A DNA stretch of 64,000 nt from Desulfovibrio sp. JY (GTDB taxonomy: Bacteria; Desulfobacterota; Desulfovibrionia; Desulfovibrionales; Desulfovibrionaceae). The notes under the pieces were generated by a model. That model searched no databases, had not been told where the DNA came from, and saw only the letters and a program-made list of their open reading frames with translations. Of the stretch, positions 1-9,144 are shown in pieces. Every line of letters begins with the position of its first letter. Position 1 is the stretch's first letter. The translations under genes were made by a program, and so were the position numbers. The stretch spans positions 682,001 to 746,000 of the forward strand of contig CP082962.1 in the NCBI GenBank assembly GCA_021730285.1. Reading direction: 5' to 3'.

Positions 1-1677
1 GCCCGGGGGCTGGTGGCCGGCGATCTCGACCTGTCCGGCATGGCCGCCCTGGTCCTCGGACGGGCGCTCACCCTCACCGACAGCCCGGCCGGGGCCATCG
101 GTCTTGTGGACCAGCGCACGGGGCGTGTGGACTGGCTGGCGACCACCGGCCCGAATGGACGCGTGGCGCCCCAACGGTGCGCGGATTGCGAATTCTACCC
201 CGACAACCTCGGCCACTATTCCGGCCCCTTTGCCGCCACCCTCAACGCGGGGACGGTCATCCGGCAAAACGAACCGGTTTCCCTGGACGCGTACGTGCCG
301 TGCATTTCCCGGCAGGGGCTGGGCAGCCGTTTCCTGGCCATGCCGTTGCGCCACGCCCAATACGGGCCACGGGGGCTTATCCTGCTGACCGGAGCCGACC
401 GGCCCTACGCCGAACGCGACACCAGGGCGGTGCAGCGGCTGGCCACGCTGTTCGACGTGGGCGCGGCCCGGCTGGAAGTCAAGGAGGAGCTTGTTTCCGC
501 CAAGCGCCGGGCCGAGGCGGCCAACGAGGCCAAGACCCAGTTTTTGGCCAACATCAGCCACGAGCTGCGCACGCCCATAAACGGCATCATGGGCATGGCC
601 CAGTTGGCGATCCTCGAGGGGGCCACCGGACGCGAGGCCGAATACTGGCAGACCGTGCGCGATTCCACCGACAAGCTGGTGGAGATCGTCGACAACCTGC
701 TGGAACTGGCCAATGTCGAATCCGGCTCCCTTTCACCCATGCTGCGCGAATTTTCCCTGCACCGGCTGCTGGCTTCGCTGCGCGACGCGTTTTCGGTGCG
801 GGCCGGGCTGGCCGGGCTGAACCTTTCCCTGGAGATCGATCCGGTCATTCCGGACAAGCTGCTTGGCGATCCGTTCCGGCTGCGCCAGATCATTGCCAAC
901 CTGCTCGGCAACGCCATCCGCTTCACCCCGACCGGGGGCGTGTCCGTGGCGGTGCGGCCCTACGACCACCGGCAACCGGGAACGGCCTCGCGGGTCCACG
1001 TGTCCAAGGACTTTTCCGGCGTATGCCTGGCCATTACGGTCACCGACACCGGAGTGGGCATCGCCAAGGAAAAGCAGGCCGCCATTTTCGAGAGCTTCAC
1101 CCTGGGCGAGGACTGCCTGACCAAGCGCTTCGGCGGCACGGGCATGGGGCTGTCCATCGCCAACCGCATCGCGGAGCTGCTTGGCGGCAGCATCGAAGTG
1201 GAAAGCCAGCCGGGTTTTGGCAGCAGTTTCACCGTGACCCTGCCCATGTGGCCCGTTGCCGCGACGCCGGCCGAGGCGGAGGCGCCGCCGGCCGTGCTGC
1301 CGCCGCTCAGGTTTCTGGTGGTGGAGGACGAGGCGGTCAACCGGCTGGCCCTGGCCCGCAGCCTGCGCAAGCTCGGGCATACGGTGTTCGAGGCCGGCAA
1401 CGGCGAGGAGGCGTTGCGCCAGCTGTCCCTGGAACGGGTGGACGTGGTCATCATGGACGTGCAGATGCCGGTGATGGACGGGCTGGCGGCGGTCGCCCAC
1501 ATCCGTAACGGCGAGGTGCCGGGCGCAAGCCGGCGGCTGCCGGTGGTGGCGCTGACGGCCTACGCCCTGGAAGGGGACCGCAAGCGGTTCCTGGCGGCCG
1601 GCATGGACGAGTTCGTGACCAAACCCTGTGAGATGGAGCAGCTTTTGCGGGCCGTGGCCAAGGTGGTGGCAGCATAA
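1..1677 (+). CDS. Hybrid sensor histidine kinase/response regulator, 5' end outside window
   Basis: The reading frame is open to the left edge, so the GTG at 13 is probably not the true start. Counting from there, a GAF-like sensory segment covers about residues 1-150 and is followed by a short coiled coil. The HisKA H-box has its phospho-accepting His in ISHELRTP (about residue 183). A HATPase_c domain follows with N and G boxes (DTGVGIA, GTGMGLSIA), and a C-terminal receiver carries the acidic pair VVEDE and the Asp of VIMDVQMP. The protein autophosphorylates and passes phosphate internally to its receiver. The signal cannot be told from this fragment. GC-rich host gene. Confidence 0.93.
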   Translation, partial: ARGLVAGDLDLSGMAALVLGRALTLTDSPAGAIGLVDQRTGRVDWLATTGPNGRVAPQRCADCEFYPDNLGHYSGPFAATLNAGTVIRQNEPVSLDAYVPCISRQGLGSRFLAMPLRHAQYGPRGLILLTGADRPYAERDTRAVQRLATLFDVGAARLEVKEELVSAKRRAEAANEAKTQFLANISHELRTPINGIMGMAQLAILEGATGREAEYWQTVRDSTDKLVEIVDNLLELANVESGSLSPMLREFSLHRLLASLRDAFSVRAGLAGLNLSLEIDPVIPDKLLGDPFRLRQIIANLLGNAIRFTPTGGVSVAVRPYDHRQPGTASRVHVSKDFSGVCLAITVTDTGVGIAKEKQAAIFESFTLGEDCLTKRFGGTGMGLSIANRIAELLGGSIEVESQPGFGSSFTVTLPMWPVAATPAEAEAPPAVLPPLRFLVVEDEAVNRLALARSLRKLGHTVFEAGNGEEALRQLSLERVDVVIMDVQMPVMDGLAAVAHIRNGEVPGASRRLPVVALTAYALEGDRKRFLAAGMDEFVTKPCEMEQLLRAVAKVVAA

Positions 1678-1779
1678 CAACGACAGGCCGGTTCCGGCCA
1701 AAGGATCGCCAATTGCATCTCCACAGGCGGCGTGCTACGCATCGTGGCTGTTTTGCCCCACGAAGAGGAGGACGCGTCC

Positions 1780-3309
1780 GTGACGCCGCAACACCGTCGA
1801 AACAATCTGGTCAATCTCCTGTTATCCATCCTTGCAGTCGGACCTTTCCTCTATTACACGCTGGCGCGCTACATCAATCTGGACTTCTGGTACGATGAAT
1901 TAACGACATTTCTACTCTATGCATGCGTACCACTCAAAAAGACAGTCACGGATTACAGCTTTCCCAACAACCATATTTTTTTAAATATACTCAACAACGT
2001 TTATCTATACTGCATCGGCTTGCATGATCTTCACGAGCTGGTCCTGCACCCTTGGGCAATCCGCCTCCTCATGCTGGCCTATGCGCTGATTTTCCTCTTG
2101 TTTCTCTTCCTGATCGGCCGCAAGCTCTACGACACGCAAACAGGGATACTGGGCGCCGCCGTGGCCGCGACATCCATTCCCTTCTATAATTTCGCGACGC
2201 AGGTGCGTGGCTATATTTTGAGCATGGCCCTGCTGGCGGCAGGCCTGTACTTTGCCATCGACTACGCACAACGCCGAAAAATACGCTCCCTCGTGTGGAT
2301 GACACTCCTCTTCTCACTGCTTCTCTATACGATACCACTCAACCTATACGTTCTTTTCGCAATCGGCGTCTATTTTGCGATAGCTTTGTTTGTTGCAGTT
2401 CTGCGAAAACAACCCGATTGGCAATATCCCCGAAACATCGTCATCGCCCTCTGCTGCGCCGTGGGCATCGCCTGCCTGCTCTACGCACCCGTTTTTGGGG
2501 AAGTGCTGCACAACAGGTTCGTCACCTCACTGGGCCTGTTCTCACTGCCCATATTGACCGATGTCACGCCGACAATGTTCCTGTTTTTTGTATCAGACCG
2601 TTTTTATCTCATCGCCATTCTCGCACTCGGCCTCACTGTTGCCATCTGGAAAAAGGCCTATCGCCCCCCTTTTTTCCTGCTCTTTCTCACCATATACGCA
2701 GTCCCCTTTCTCGCCAGCTTCGTGCGTGGGGATAATTATATCTACCGGCTCTACGTCAATCTCGTCTCCATATTCGCCCTGCTTGTCGCCGCCTGCTGCG
2801 ACACCGTTTTTCGCATTCCAAGACTGCAACGCTACAAGACGCCCGTCATCGCGCTGCTGATCCTGGGCATGAGCGGCACCTTCATCCTGACGGTCCACAA
2901 GCTGGAGCGCTCCTGGGCCGTCAACATCACCACCGGCCAGCGGCAGCTGAACACCTACAGCAACTGGCATCAGTATTTTTACGATGTCCGGGGAATCGTC
3001 CGGCTGGTCCGACAAGCCGAGAAGGGCCGGGACATCCCAGTCAATGTCATGAAAAAGGACGTGGATGAACTCTCCATGCCCTGGTATCTGAAACGGTTCG
3101 GGGTGGCGCATACGGTGTGCGCCAGCGATGATGCCGTGCGGTTCGGACCGGACGGCCAAGCGTTCGTGATCACCGGGTTTCCCGATGCCGTCGCGGCCCG
3201 CCTGGCCAAGACCTACCCCGGCCTTGCCTGCCGCAGGCTCAATGCGGACCTGCGCTTTCACAATCTGCTGGAATGCAGGCTGCCGGCGGATGCCGGGACC
3301 AAAAAATAA
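1780..3309 (+). CDS. Polytopic membrane protein, GT39/ArnT-like glycosyltransferase family
   Basis: About 509 residues with roughly ten or more hydrophobic segments and a soluble C-terminal domain. The first periplasmic loop carries FWYDEL, the acidic motif expected of GT39/GT-C enzymes, which use polyprenyl-phosphate sugars on the periplasmic face. I place the start at GTG 1780 because AGGAGG (1766-1771) lies eight bases upstream. The longer GTG start at 1732 has no ribosome-binding site. The acceptor is unknown. The family call rests on topology and the DE motif only. Confidence 0.68.
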   Translation: MTPQHRRNNLVNLLLSILAVGPFLYYTLARYINLDFWYDELTTFLLYACVPLKKTVTDYSFPNNHIFLNILNNVYLYCIGLHDLHELVLHPWAIRLLMLAYALIFLLFLFLIGRKLYDTQTGILGAAVAATSIPFYNFATQVRGYILSMALLAAGLYFAIDYAQRRKIRSLVWMTLLFSLLLYTIPLNLYVLFAIGVYFAIALFVAVLRKQPDWQYPRNIVIALCCAVGIACLLYAPVFGEVLHNRFVTSLGLFSLPILTDVTPTMFLFFVSDRFYLIAILALGLTVAIWKKAYRPPFFLLFLTIYAVPFLASFVRGDNYIYRLYVNLVSIFALLVAACCDTVFRIPRLQRYKTPVIALLILGMSGTFILTVHKLERSWAVNITTGQRQLNTYSNWHQYFYDVRGIVRLVRQAEKGRDIPVNVMKKDVDELSMPWYLKRFGVAHTVCASDDAVRFGPDGQAFVITGFPDAVAARLAKTYPGLACRRLNADLRFHNLLECRLPADAGTKK

Positions 3310-3430
3310 CGGCGCGGGACAACACAAGCCGAAGCCCGCTGCCGGCCCGGATCGCCTCATGCGGCGGCCGGCGATGATGCGTCCGGCCCCCCCGCCGCCG
3401 GCCGGGCCGACGACGGGAGGGGCAAGCGGA

Positions 3431-4174
3431 TTACGCCGCCGTCACCAGCAGCGGGCCGTCCTTGGTCACGACCAGGGTGTGTTCGTAATGCGCCGACAGG
3501 CTGCGGTCCCTTGTCCGGATGGTCCACTTGTCCGGGAGCACCCGCACCCGCCCCTTGCCGGCGGCGATGATGGGCTCGATGGTGATGACAAGCCCCTCGG
3601 TCAGCTTTTCCCGCGCCCTCGGGTCGCAGAAATTGGGCACGCAGGGTTCCTCGTGGATCGAGCGCCCCACGCCGTGGCCGCACAAATCCTTGATCACGTC
3701 GAAGCCCCAGCGGCGCACTTCCTCTTCCACCGCCTTGCCGATGTCCCGGACGCGATTGCCGGGCTGCGCCGCCTGCATCCCCTGGCGAAAAGCGCTTTGC
3801 GCGCAACGCACCAGCTCGTCCGCCTTGCGGTCCACTTGGCCGACACGCACGGTCACGGCCGAATCGGCCACATAGCCGTCCTTTTCCGCCGTGACGTCGC
3901 ACTTGACCAGGTCCCCTTCCACCAGCTTGCGCGGTCCCGGGATGCCGTGCACGGCCTCGTCGTTGACGCTGATGCAGGCCGTCCCCGGGAAGTTGTAGAC
4001 CTTGGACGGCGAGCCCTCGGCCCCATGGGCGGCCAGCACGGAGGCGCAGACGGCGTCCAGCTCGGCCGTGGTCACGCCGGGCTTGGCTGCCTCGGTCATG
4101 GCCTCGAGACTCATACGGACAATGGCCCCGATGGCCCGCAACTTTTCCAAATCTTCATTCGAACGCAATGTCAT
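3431..4174 (-). CDS. map: Methionine aminopeptidase, type I
   Basis: A 247-residue metalloenzyme that removes N-terminal Met from new proteins in the cytosol. All expected residues are visible: His76, metal ligands Asp93 and Asp104 (11 apart, as in the family), His167 in CGHGVG, Glu200 in ITIEP and Glu231 in YEHTL. Length is normal for MetAP1 without an N-terminal zinc finger. It is the last intact host gene before the truncated Mg-chelatase gene and the mobile region. Confidence 0.95.
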   Translation of the reverse strand: MTLRSNEDLEKLRAIGAIVRMSLEAMTEAAKPGVTTAELDAVCASVLAAHGAEGSPSKVYNFPGTACISVNDEAVHGIPGPRKLVEGDLVKCDVTAEKDGYVADSAVTVRVGQVDRKADELVRCAQSAFRQGMQAAQPGNRVRDIGKAVEEEVRRWGFDVIKDLCGHGVGRSIHEEPCVPNFCDPRAREKLTEGLVITIEPIIAAGKGRVRVLPDKWTIRTRDRSLSAHYEHTLVVTKDGPLLVTAA

Positions 4175-4234
4175 GGCATAACCTCGTTGGCAGGGTGGGG
4201 ATCTCCATGTCTAAACGGACGGAGCCCCGATGCT

Positions 4235-4726
4235 TCAAACAATCCGCTGCCGATCCAGATTTCGTAAATTCACGGCCTCGGCCAGATGCTCGACGCGCAA
4301 ATCCGCGTCGCCGTCCAGGTCGGCGATGGTGCGGGCGATACGCAAAATCCGCGTATGCGCCCGGGCCGAAAGCCCAAGCCGCCGTACCGCGCCCTCCAAA
4401 AAAGCGTGCCCCTCGGCCGAGAGCCGGCAAAAACGCGCCAGCGAACTCCCGGACAGGCGGCTGTTGACCGCAAAGGGAAGCCCGGCGTAGCGAGCCGCCT
4501 GGACCGCCCGCGCCGTCGCCACACGCTGCCGCATGACCGCCGAGGTGATGGGCGAGGCATCCTCCCGAAGCGCCTTGTACGGCACGGCCGGCACTTCCAC
4601 CTGCAAGTCGATGCGGTCCAGAAGCGGCCCGGACAGCCGCGACCGGTAGCGCCGCACCTCGGCCTCGCCGCAGGTGCAGGCATGCCGCTCGTCGCCCATG
4701 TAGCCGCACGGGTGCGGGTGAAAAAA
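4235..4726 (-). pseudogene. 3' fragment of comM/yifB-type Mg-chelatase-like AAA+ ATPase
   Basis: About 160 residues match only the C-terminal third of ComM/YifB (normally about 500 residues). The cysteine motif region (PCGYMGDERHACTC), the SGPLLDRIDLQVEV block (sensor 1 region) and the C-terminal Mg_chelatase_C helices (RILRIARTIADLDG) are present. The Walker A/B domain is missing. Family similarity stops at the family's N-P-C-P-C-G-Y motif, which here reads H-P-H-P-C-G-Y, and the frame hits TGA about 25 codons upstream. The gene was therefore interrupted near 4720. The missing 5' part should lie beyond the right edge of the window if an element inserted here. Confidence 0.85.
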
Positions 4727-5029
4727 TTGTGATAGCGATACTTGAATAGGTCAAGCTCGCTTTCGGCGTGAGAGGCTGCCGGCCCCTCCTCTTCCAGACT
4801 GGAAATCCAGCAACCAAACCACTTTTATCCCACCGCGTGGCCTGGCGCACGAGCGCGAGCTGAGGTGGTCCCAGTTTGTTGGACAGATTGACGGCGCGGT
4901 TAAGCTCTCGTCCAGTTGGTGCTCCTGCAGCCTTGGGGGCCGAGTGGCCCTCCTTATTCAAATAAAACTGAGAGAAAGGTCAAACAGCTCTTCCTCGTAT
5001 TATTCGCCAAGACACTACGACAGACAAAC
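4727..5029. other. Left junction region, no convincing gene
   Basis: This 300-bp stretch joins the truncated comM/yifB-like gene to the AT-rich TIR gene. An open minus-strand frame crosses it into the wrong frame of the Mg-chelatase remnant, but it has no family resemblance and composition shifts along it. I see no tRNA or clear terminator. It probably contains the phage-host attachment junction. Confidence 0.5.
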
Positions 5030-6499
5030 CTACCCTATCCTCTCCATTAATTTATAAACTATTTTATCGGTGATTTCATCTTTCCATTTGTCGTTTGACG
5101 GATCCCACGAATACTTCACACCAATTATATCATGAGGAATTCCTGGGAAAATAGATTCGTCAAGAAATATAGGTATCACATCGCCATCAGCAACTCGCGG
5201 CAAAAAGCACTCACTTTCGAAGGTCGGCCAAATCTTAGCTTTATAATATTGATCGAGCAAGCAGATAACCAATCTACTTGTATTTGAAAAAATCAGCTCA
5301 AATTGTGCGTGCCACGCCTTCCCCAAGAAGTTTGCTTCGTAGTTTTCATCTATAAAGACACGAGTATCGAATACTTCCAATTGTTCAGAAATTTCCTTAG
5401 CAAGTTCTCTATTCTCACCTGCAAAAGAAATCGCGAAATCATATTCGTAATCTTTGCCCGTATCTCTAAAACCACAATCTCTACGCAACCTATCCCAGTC
5501 AAGATGTTTTAGAAAATAAAAAATAGCAGGATCTTCAATGGCAAAATACTTAGTGTCTCTATTATAATAAAAATGTTGGTAGCAAGTTGAACTTGACCCC
5601 AACAGCGTCGTCAGTCTTTTTTCTTTTATATTGTTTATACTACCGCGAATGTCTGGCCTTGAGTTCGCGAGCTCATTTATATCGACAACAGAACTATCTT
5701 GCTCACCAACGGCCTTAAGCAACTTATAGTACGGATCATTTGTGGATCTAAACCTCTTTCCCCTGCAAAATTCTTTTACAGCCAAATAATAAGACGAGTT
5801 CAATCGTTCAACAACTTTTTTTCTTAGCAAATCAATATCGAAATAAATTTCTTGAACTGAATCGACAGTTTCCAAAACATCATTCATAACACAAATAGAC
5901 TGACACAGTTGCTGCGCAAGCCAATAATCACCTCTGCATTCTTGGAAAATAACCTTATCATTCTTAATATCTATCAAGAGCTCAGCGCATCCTTTTTTTA
6001 CAAGCCTTAATATAGAATCCTCGTCGCCTGGCAATATCCTGTGAATACCAGTTCTTTTTGCAATATCCGGAACCATCTGTATCAAGCTAGACCCTACTTG
6101 GTTAATTCCAATAAGAACTAACTTTGGATAATCTTCTCCAGCCTGCTGTTCTGCTGCAGTCTTCGCCATATCAGCAAGCTTTTCTTGATATTCCTTCTGA
6201 AGCCTATGAAAATCGTCAATAATATACAGACCTGACGCCTTAGTACTCAATAACGAAACCACTTCTGAAATCGATTCTGGGAGACGAGATCTAATATACT
6301 TTGGCTTTAACGTTGCCTCAATTTTTTCAATAATCTTCATTATACATGTTGTTTTCCCTGTACCAGATTGCCCCTCAATAACAACAGGCTTCCCTGGCTT
6401 TCTAATGTCGAGATAGATATCGTTAAAATTAGATGGCTCTACAAAATTAAATACAGGAACCCCTTCCGTAACAAACACTTCCTCGACAAATCGCTTCAT
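5030..6499 (-). CDS. P-loop ATPase with C-terminal TIR domain, probable anti-phage defence protein
   Basis: A 489-residue protein. An N-terminal P-loop ATPase has Walker A GQSGTGKT at 43-50 and a Walker B-like YIIDDFH near 95. A middle helical part of unknown fold follows. A TIR domain runs from about residue 350 to the end, starting YDFAISFAG, with the alphaC-region motif WPTFE whose Glu (about 428) sits where the NAD-hydrolysing Glu of TIR enzymes lies. By analogy with TIR defence systems it may sense infection through the ATPase part and deplete NAD. Codon use is strikingly AT-rich against GC-rich flanks, which indicates recent transfer. It stands alone at the prophage edge, a common place for defence cargo. 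Confidence 0.82.
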   Translation of the reverse strand: MKRFVEEVFVTEGVPVFNFVEPSNFNDIYLDIRKPGKPVVIEGQSGTGKTTCIMKIIEKIEATLKPKYIRSRLPESISEVVSLLSTKASGLYIIDDFHRLQKEYQEKLADMAKTAAEQQAGEDYPKLVLIGINQVGSSLIQMVPDIAKRTGIHRILPGDEDSILRLVKKGCAELLIDIKNDKVIFQECRGDYWLAQQLCQSICVMNDVLETVDSVQEIYFDIDLLRKKVVERLNSSYYLAVKEFCRGKRFRSTNDPYYKLLKAVGEQDSSVVDINELANSRPDIRGSINNIKEKRLTTLLGSSSTCYQHFYYNRDTKYFAIEDPAIFYFLKHLDWDRLRRDCGFRDTGKDYEYDFAISFAGENRELAKEISEQLEVFDTRVFIDENYEANFLGKAWHAQFELIFSNTSRLVICLLDQYYKAKIWPTFESECFLPRVADGDVIPIFLDESIFPGIPHDIIGVKYSWDPSNDKWKDEITDKIVYKLMERIG

Positions 6500-6728
6500 A
6501 TTTCAAGCCTCATTCCGAAGATATTAAAGTGCACAGCAGATCAAGACAAGTTCGCTAACGGTTAAGTTCCCATACCCTCCACAAGCTAACACGTCTACCT
6601 TTTTGAAGATATTTCGACGCAGCTTTTTGCTTACCAATATAACATATTATAATTTAAAATAATTATCAACTAGACCAAGTGACCTGGGTATTCACCGACC
6701 CCCTGATTTTCAGAAAAAAGGTCGCCTC

Positions 6729-6781
6729 GGATAACCATTCCCCTGAAATCCCAGGCCAATAGGTTATCCAGCCGGTTATCC
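6729..6781. promoter_or_regulatory. Three GGTTATCC-type sites, possible operator
   Basis: GGATAACC at 6729-6736 is the inverted form of GGTTATCC, which recurs at 6762-6769 and 6774-6781. The last two are direct copies 12 bp apart. The sites lie in the 6500-6855 gap, which otherwise holds an AT-rich TIR-gene upstream region (6500-6660) and a terminator. The binding factor is unknown. Confidence 0.3.
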
Positions 6782-6789
6782 AACGAGAA

Positions 6790-6820
6790 AAGGGCCTACG
6801 GTTATTCACCGTAAGCCCTT
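6790..6820 (-). terminator. Intrinsic terminator after the 6856-7128 gene
   Basis: Twelve-base arms 6790-6801 and 6809-6820 pair with one mismatch around a 7-base loop. On the minus strand the stem is followed by TTTTC. Confidence 0.65.
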
Positions 6821-6855
6821 GAAATAGCTGGTCGGGATGAGAGGATTTGCCCCCC

Positions 6856-7128
6856 CTACCCCACCAGCACATACCGCCCATCCTTCCCGATCCTGATTTT
6901 ACCCGCCGCCATAAGCTGCTGCACCGTCCGGGGGCGCGTCCCCTCGGGCACGTCCAGTTGGAGCCGAAGCAGCCCCACATAATGCCGCTCGACAATCCGT
7001 TGGATGCGCGCACGATCCTCAAAGCGGACCTTTCGATCAAAGCGCAGGCGGACTTGGCCAGCATCGTCCAGAGATGCCGTCGTCGATTTTCCGGCCAGCC
7101 AGGCCAGCGGGTCGAATGGTGATGGCAT
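6856..7128 (-). CDS. Hypothetical small protein
   Basis: A GC-rich 90-residue frame beginning MPSPFDPLAWLAG, not recognised. It has a charged middle (RLRFDRKVRFEDRARIQRIV) and an end rich in basic residues and glycine. GAGGAGGG lies directly before this ATG, though closer than ideal. A start at 7194 would add 22 residues without a better site. It ends just before a hairpin terminator. Composition matches phage genes rather than its two AT-rich neighbours. Confidence 0.5.
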   Translation of the reverse strand: MPSPFDPLAWLAGKSTTASLDDAGQVRLRFDRKVRFEDRARIQRIVERHYVGLLRLQLDVPEGTRPRTVQQLMAAGKIRIGKDGRYVLVG

Positions 7129-7210
7129 ACCCTCCTCTGCCGTAGCGAGGATGGAAAAGAAAGCCTTGTCAGGGGTTGACGTCTGGAGACACATGGGAGA
7201 ATCGGTAATT

Positions 7211-8710
7211 ATGAAAAGAACAATCAGGCAGAGTGGTTCGACTCTCCTCTGGATGATCGGGGCGCTTGTGGTGCTTGGCGCTGTCGCGGCCGGAGTCGCG
7301 CTGATGAGCCCGTCGGCAATAAATCAAGAATTGGCAAATAATAGGCACCAGCAATCTTATTATGTAGCGTTATCCGGAATAAATTTCGCAAAATCATTGA
7401 CTGAAACGCAATTGATTACAGTAGACTCAAAAACATATTCTATTGGTTCTGGAGAATTTACATTGAAAGTGGGTGATAAGTCAGGGACAACTTATCCAGT
7501 TTCTTCATTAGGATCTATTAATAAAGGGAAATATGGAGAATCTTATTACTATATTGGGTCAATAAATATTACTCCAGTGGCTGAGAATAATATAAGGCCA
7601 ACAGGACCGACTGGCAGCATTTCAGGGAAGGAGGTCCACATAGCAGGGATAGTGGATGGACCAGTTATAGCTCAGATATCTACGTTATCTGGGGGATCAA
7701 AGATAACAGGGTCATATATATTAACGTCTACTACACAAGAACTTGTTATTACTGGTGGCGTTACTGTAGCTGTTAATAACGGATCGGTCGTCTGCTCTAA
7801 TAAAGGCGTGTCTATTTCTGGTGGGTCATCTGTAATAAATGGGAATGTTTACTCACCAGGGGCAGCATCATCAGGGAATGGTTATATAAAAATATCAGGA
7901 GGAGCGACAGTAAATGGGAACCTATATGCCAACAACACTATAACACTTGATGGAGCTTCAAGAATTTATGGCCAATCGCACAGCCAAAAAGATATACAAG
8001 TAGTAAGCTCAATAATAGGAACATCGTCAAAAAAACAAAATTTACTTTCTGTTCTTACCCCTACAATTGATGGGTGGCAAACTATATATACAGATATTAA
8101 CAGCCAGCAAGGCATATATTTGAAAGGAATAACACTAAATGGGAACCTACATTATAAAACTTTGCTACAAACCACACAATACGCGACTACATGGGTAGGC
8201 TCTCAAGACCATAGCCCAACATATCCAACCGAGCCTCTATCGTGCGACAGCTTTGATATATTCACTGCCCCTAAATTTTCTGCCACAGAGGACAAAGTTA
8301 TAAGGGCTGATACGACAATATCAGCAGGAACATACTACTATAAATCATTAACTACTGAAAGCTGGCCTACAATTTGCTTAGATACATCAGGCGGAGATAT
8401 AAATATATTAGTCCGTGGCAGAGCCTATATAGGTGGTAAAGTTTATATAAAATCAAAAGCTGCAGAGAAATGTAAGCAGTTCGATATATCGAGTTCTGCA
8501 GCAGCCGCTGCAGCCCCATATATTTATCTGTACTCTGGAGAAGAATTTACTTTAGGTGGTGGTGTAGATTGGGCAGGAACAGTTGTCGCAAATGGAGATA
8601 TAAACCCTGGCGGTGGTTCTGAAATTGTTGGGTCTCTTCATAGCATAAATGGCTCAATAAACCCGGACAATTCCTGGTACAACATAAAGGTCGTCGGATT
8701 GCATGATTGA
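7211..8710 (+). CDS. Type IV pilin-like N-terminus with beta-solenoid body
   Basis: About 500 residues and AT-rich. The N-terminus (basic residues, then SGSTLLWMIGALVVLGAV and a hydrophobic helix) looks like a class III/prepilin leader of the PilX type. The Glu expected at +5 of the mature helix is replaced by Trp. The body carries many short Gly/Ser-rich beta repeats (GGSKITGS, GGVTVAVNNG, GGSSVINGNVYS, GGATVNGNLYANN), as in bactofilin-like or right-handed solenoid proteins. It is likely surface exposed. The start at 7211 has GGAG 11 bases upstream. No other pilus genes are nearby. It may be a cargo adhesin rather than a virion part. Confidence 0.6.
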   Translation: MKRTIRQSGSTLLWMIGALVVLGAVAAGVALMSPSAINQELANNRHQQSYYVALSGINFAKSLTETQLITVDSKTYSIGSGEFTLKVGDKSGTTYPVSSLGSINKGKYGESYYYIGSINITPVAENNIRPTGPTGSISGKEVHIAGIVDGPVIAQISTLSGGSKITGSYILTSTTQELVITGGVTVAVNNGSVVCSNKGVSISGGSSVINGNVYSPGAASSGNGYIKISGGATVNGNLYANNTITLDGASRIYGQSHSQKDIQVVSSIIGTSSKKQNLLSVLTPTIDGWQTIYTDINSQQGIYLKGITLNGNLHYKTLLQTTQYATTWVGSQDHSPTYPTEPLSCDSFDIFTAPKFSATEDKVIRADTTISAGTYYYKSLTTESWPTICLDTSGGDINILVRGRAYIGGKVYIKSKAAEKCKQFDISSSAAAAAAPYIYLYSGEEFTLGGGVDWAGTVVANGDINPGGGSEIVGSLHSINGSINPDNSWYNIKVVGLHD

Positions 8711-8799
8711 TTGAAGCCCAGCGTCTGAAGCCTGGAGATTCCAGCGCAGCCCCGGATTGACTTTCCCGGCCAGCCGCGCCATTTGGGATTGCTGCCGGG

Positions 8800-9036
8800 G
8801 TGCTTATCAGCATCCTGGAAAAGCAGGACGAAGCGGCCAAGCAGGAGCTTGCCACCAGGGCCGACCTGCGCGAGACGGAGCTTCGTTTGCTGGCTGGGAT
8901 GACCAAGCTCAATGCCGACACCAAGACATACATCTTGTTGAAATGGGTCGCCGCGATGCTGATTGGGCAGGCCGCGCTTATCGCCGCCCTATCAGGCTGT
9001 TCGCCAAATAGCCCTCGACTTTCGCCTCCCTCTTGA
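8800..9036 (+). pseudogene. Remnant of a coiled-coil/membrane protein (DUF1640/CCDC90-like)
   Basis: The 78-residue frame has a charged coiled coil (EKQDEAAKQELATRADL) and one C-terminal membrane helix (LLKWVAAMLIGQAALIAAL). This matches the back half of short CCDC90/DUF1640-like proteins. The usual N-terminal half is absent and the end runs into an unrelated tail, so I treat it as a decayed fragment. It may still be expressed from the GTG at 8800. Nothing else is visible between 8711 and 9037. Confidence 0.4.
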
Positions 9037-9037
9037 T

Positions 9038-9066
9038 GCCCCTCGGGAAACCGGGGGGCTTTTTTC
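9038..9066 (+). terminator. Intrinsic terminator
   Basis: GCCCC and GGGGC arms flank a short loop, followed by a run of T. It separates the fragment above from the ribbon-helix-helix promoter. Confidence 0.6.
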
Positions 9067-9097
9067 TTGACATGGGGAAATTTCGACACGGGCCGGG

Positions 9098-9131
9098 TTG
9101 ACAGACACGGCTAACATGTTTAACTGGTTAG
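9098..9131 (+). promoter_or_regulatory. Promoter with palindromic operator for the RHH gene
   Basis: TTGACA at 9098-9103 is followed at 17-bp spacing by TAACTG. CTAAC (9111-9115) and GTTAG (9127-9131) are inverted repeats covering the spacer and -10. This is the layout expected for an autoregulatory Arc-type repressor site. Confidence 0.5.
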
Positions 9132-9144
9132 TCAGGAGACAAAC

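Noticed and set aside
4155-4961. 268-codon minus-strand frame across the left junction
   Set aside because: It reads the Mg-chelatase fragment in a wrong frame and joins it to unrelated sequence; Arg/Ala-rich without family resemblance.
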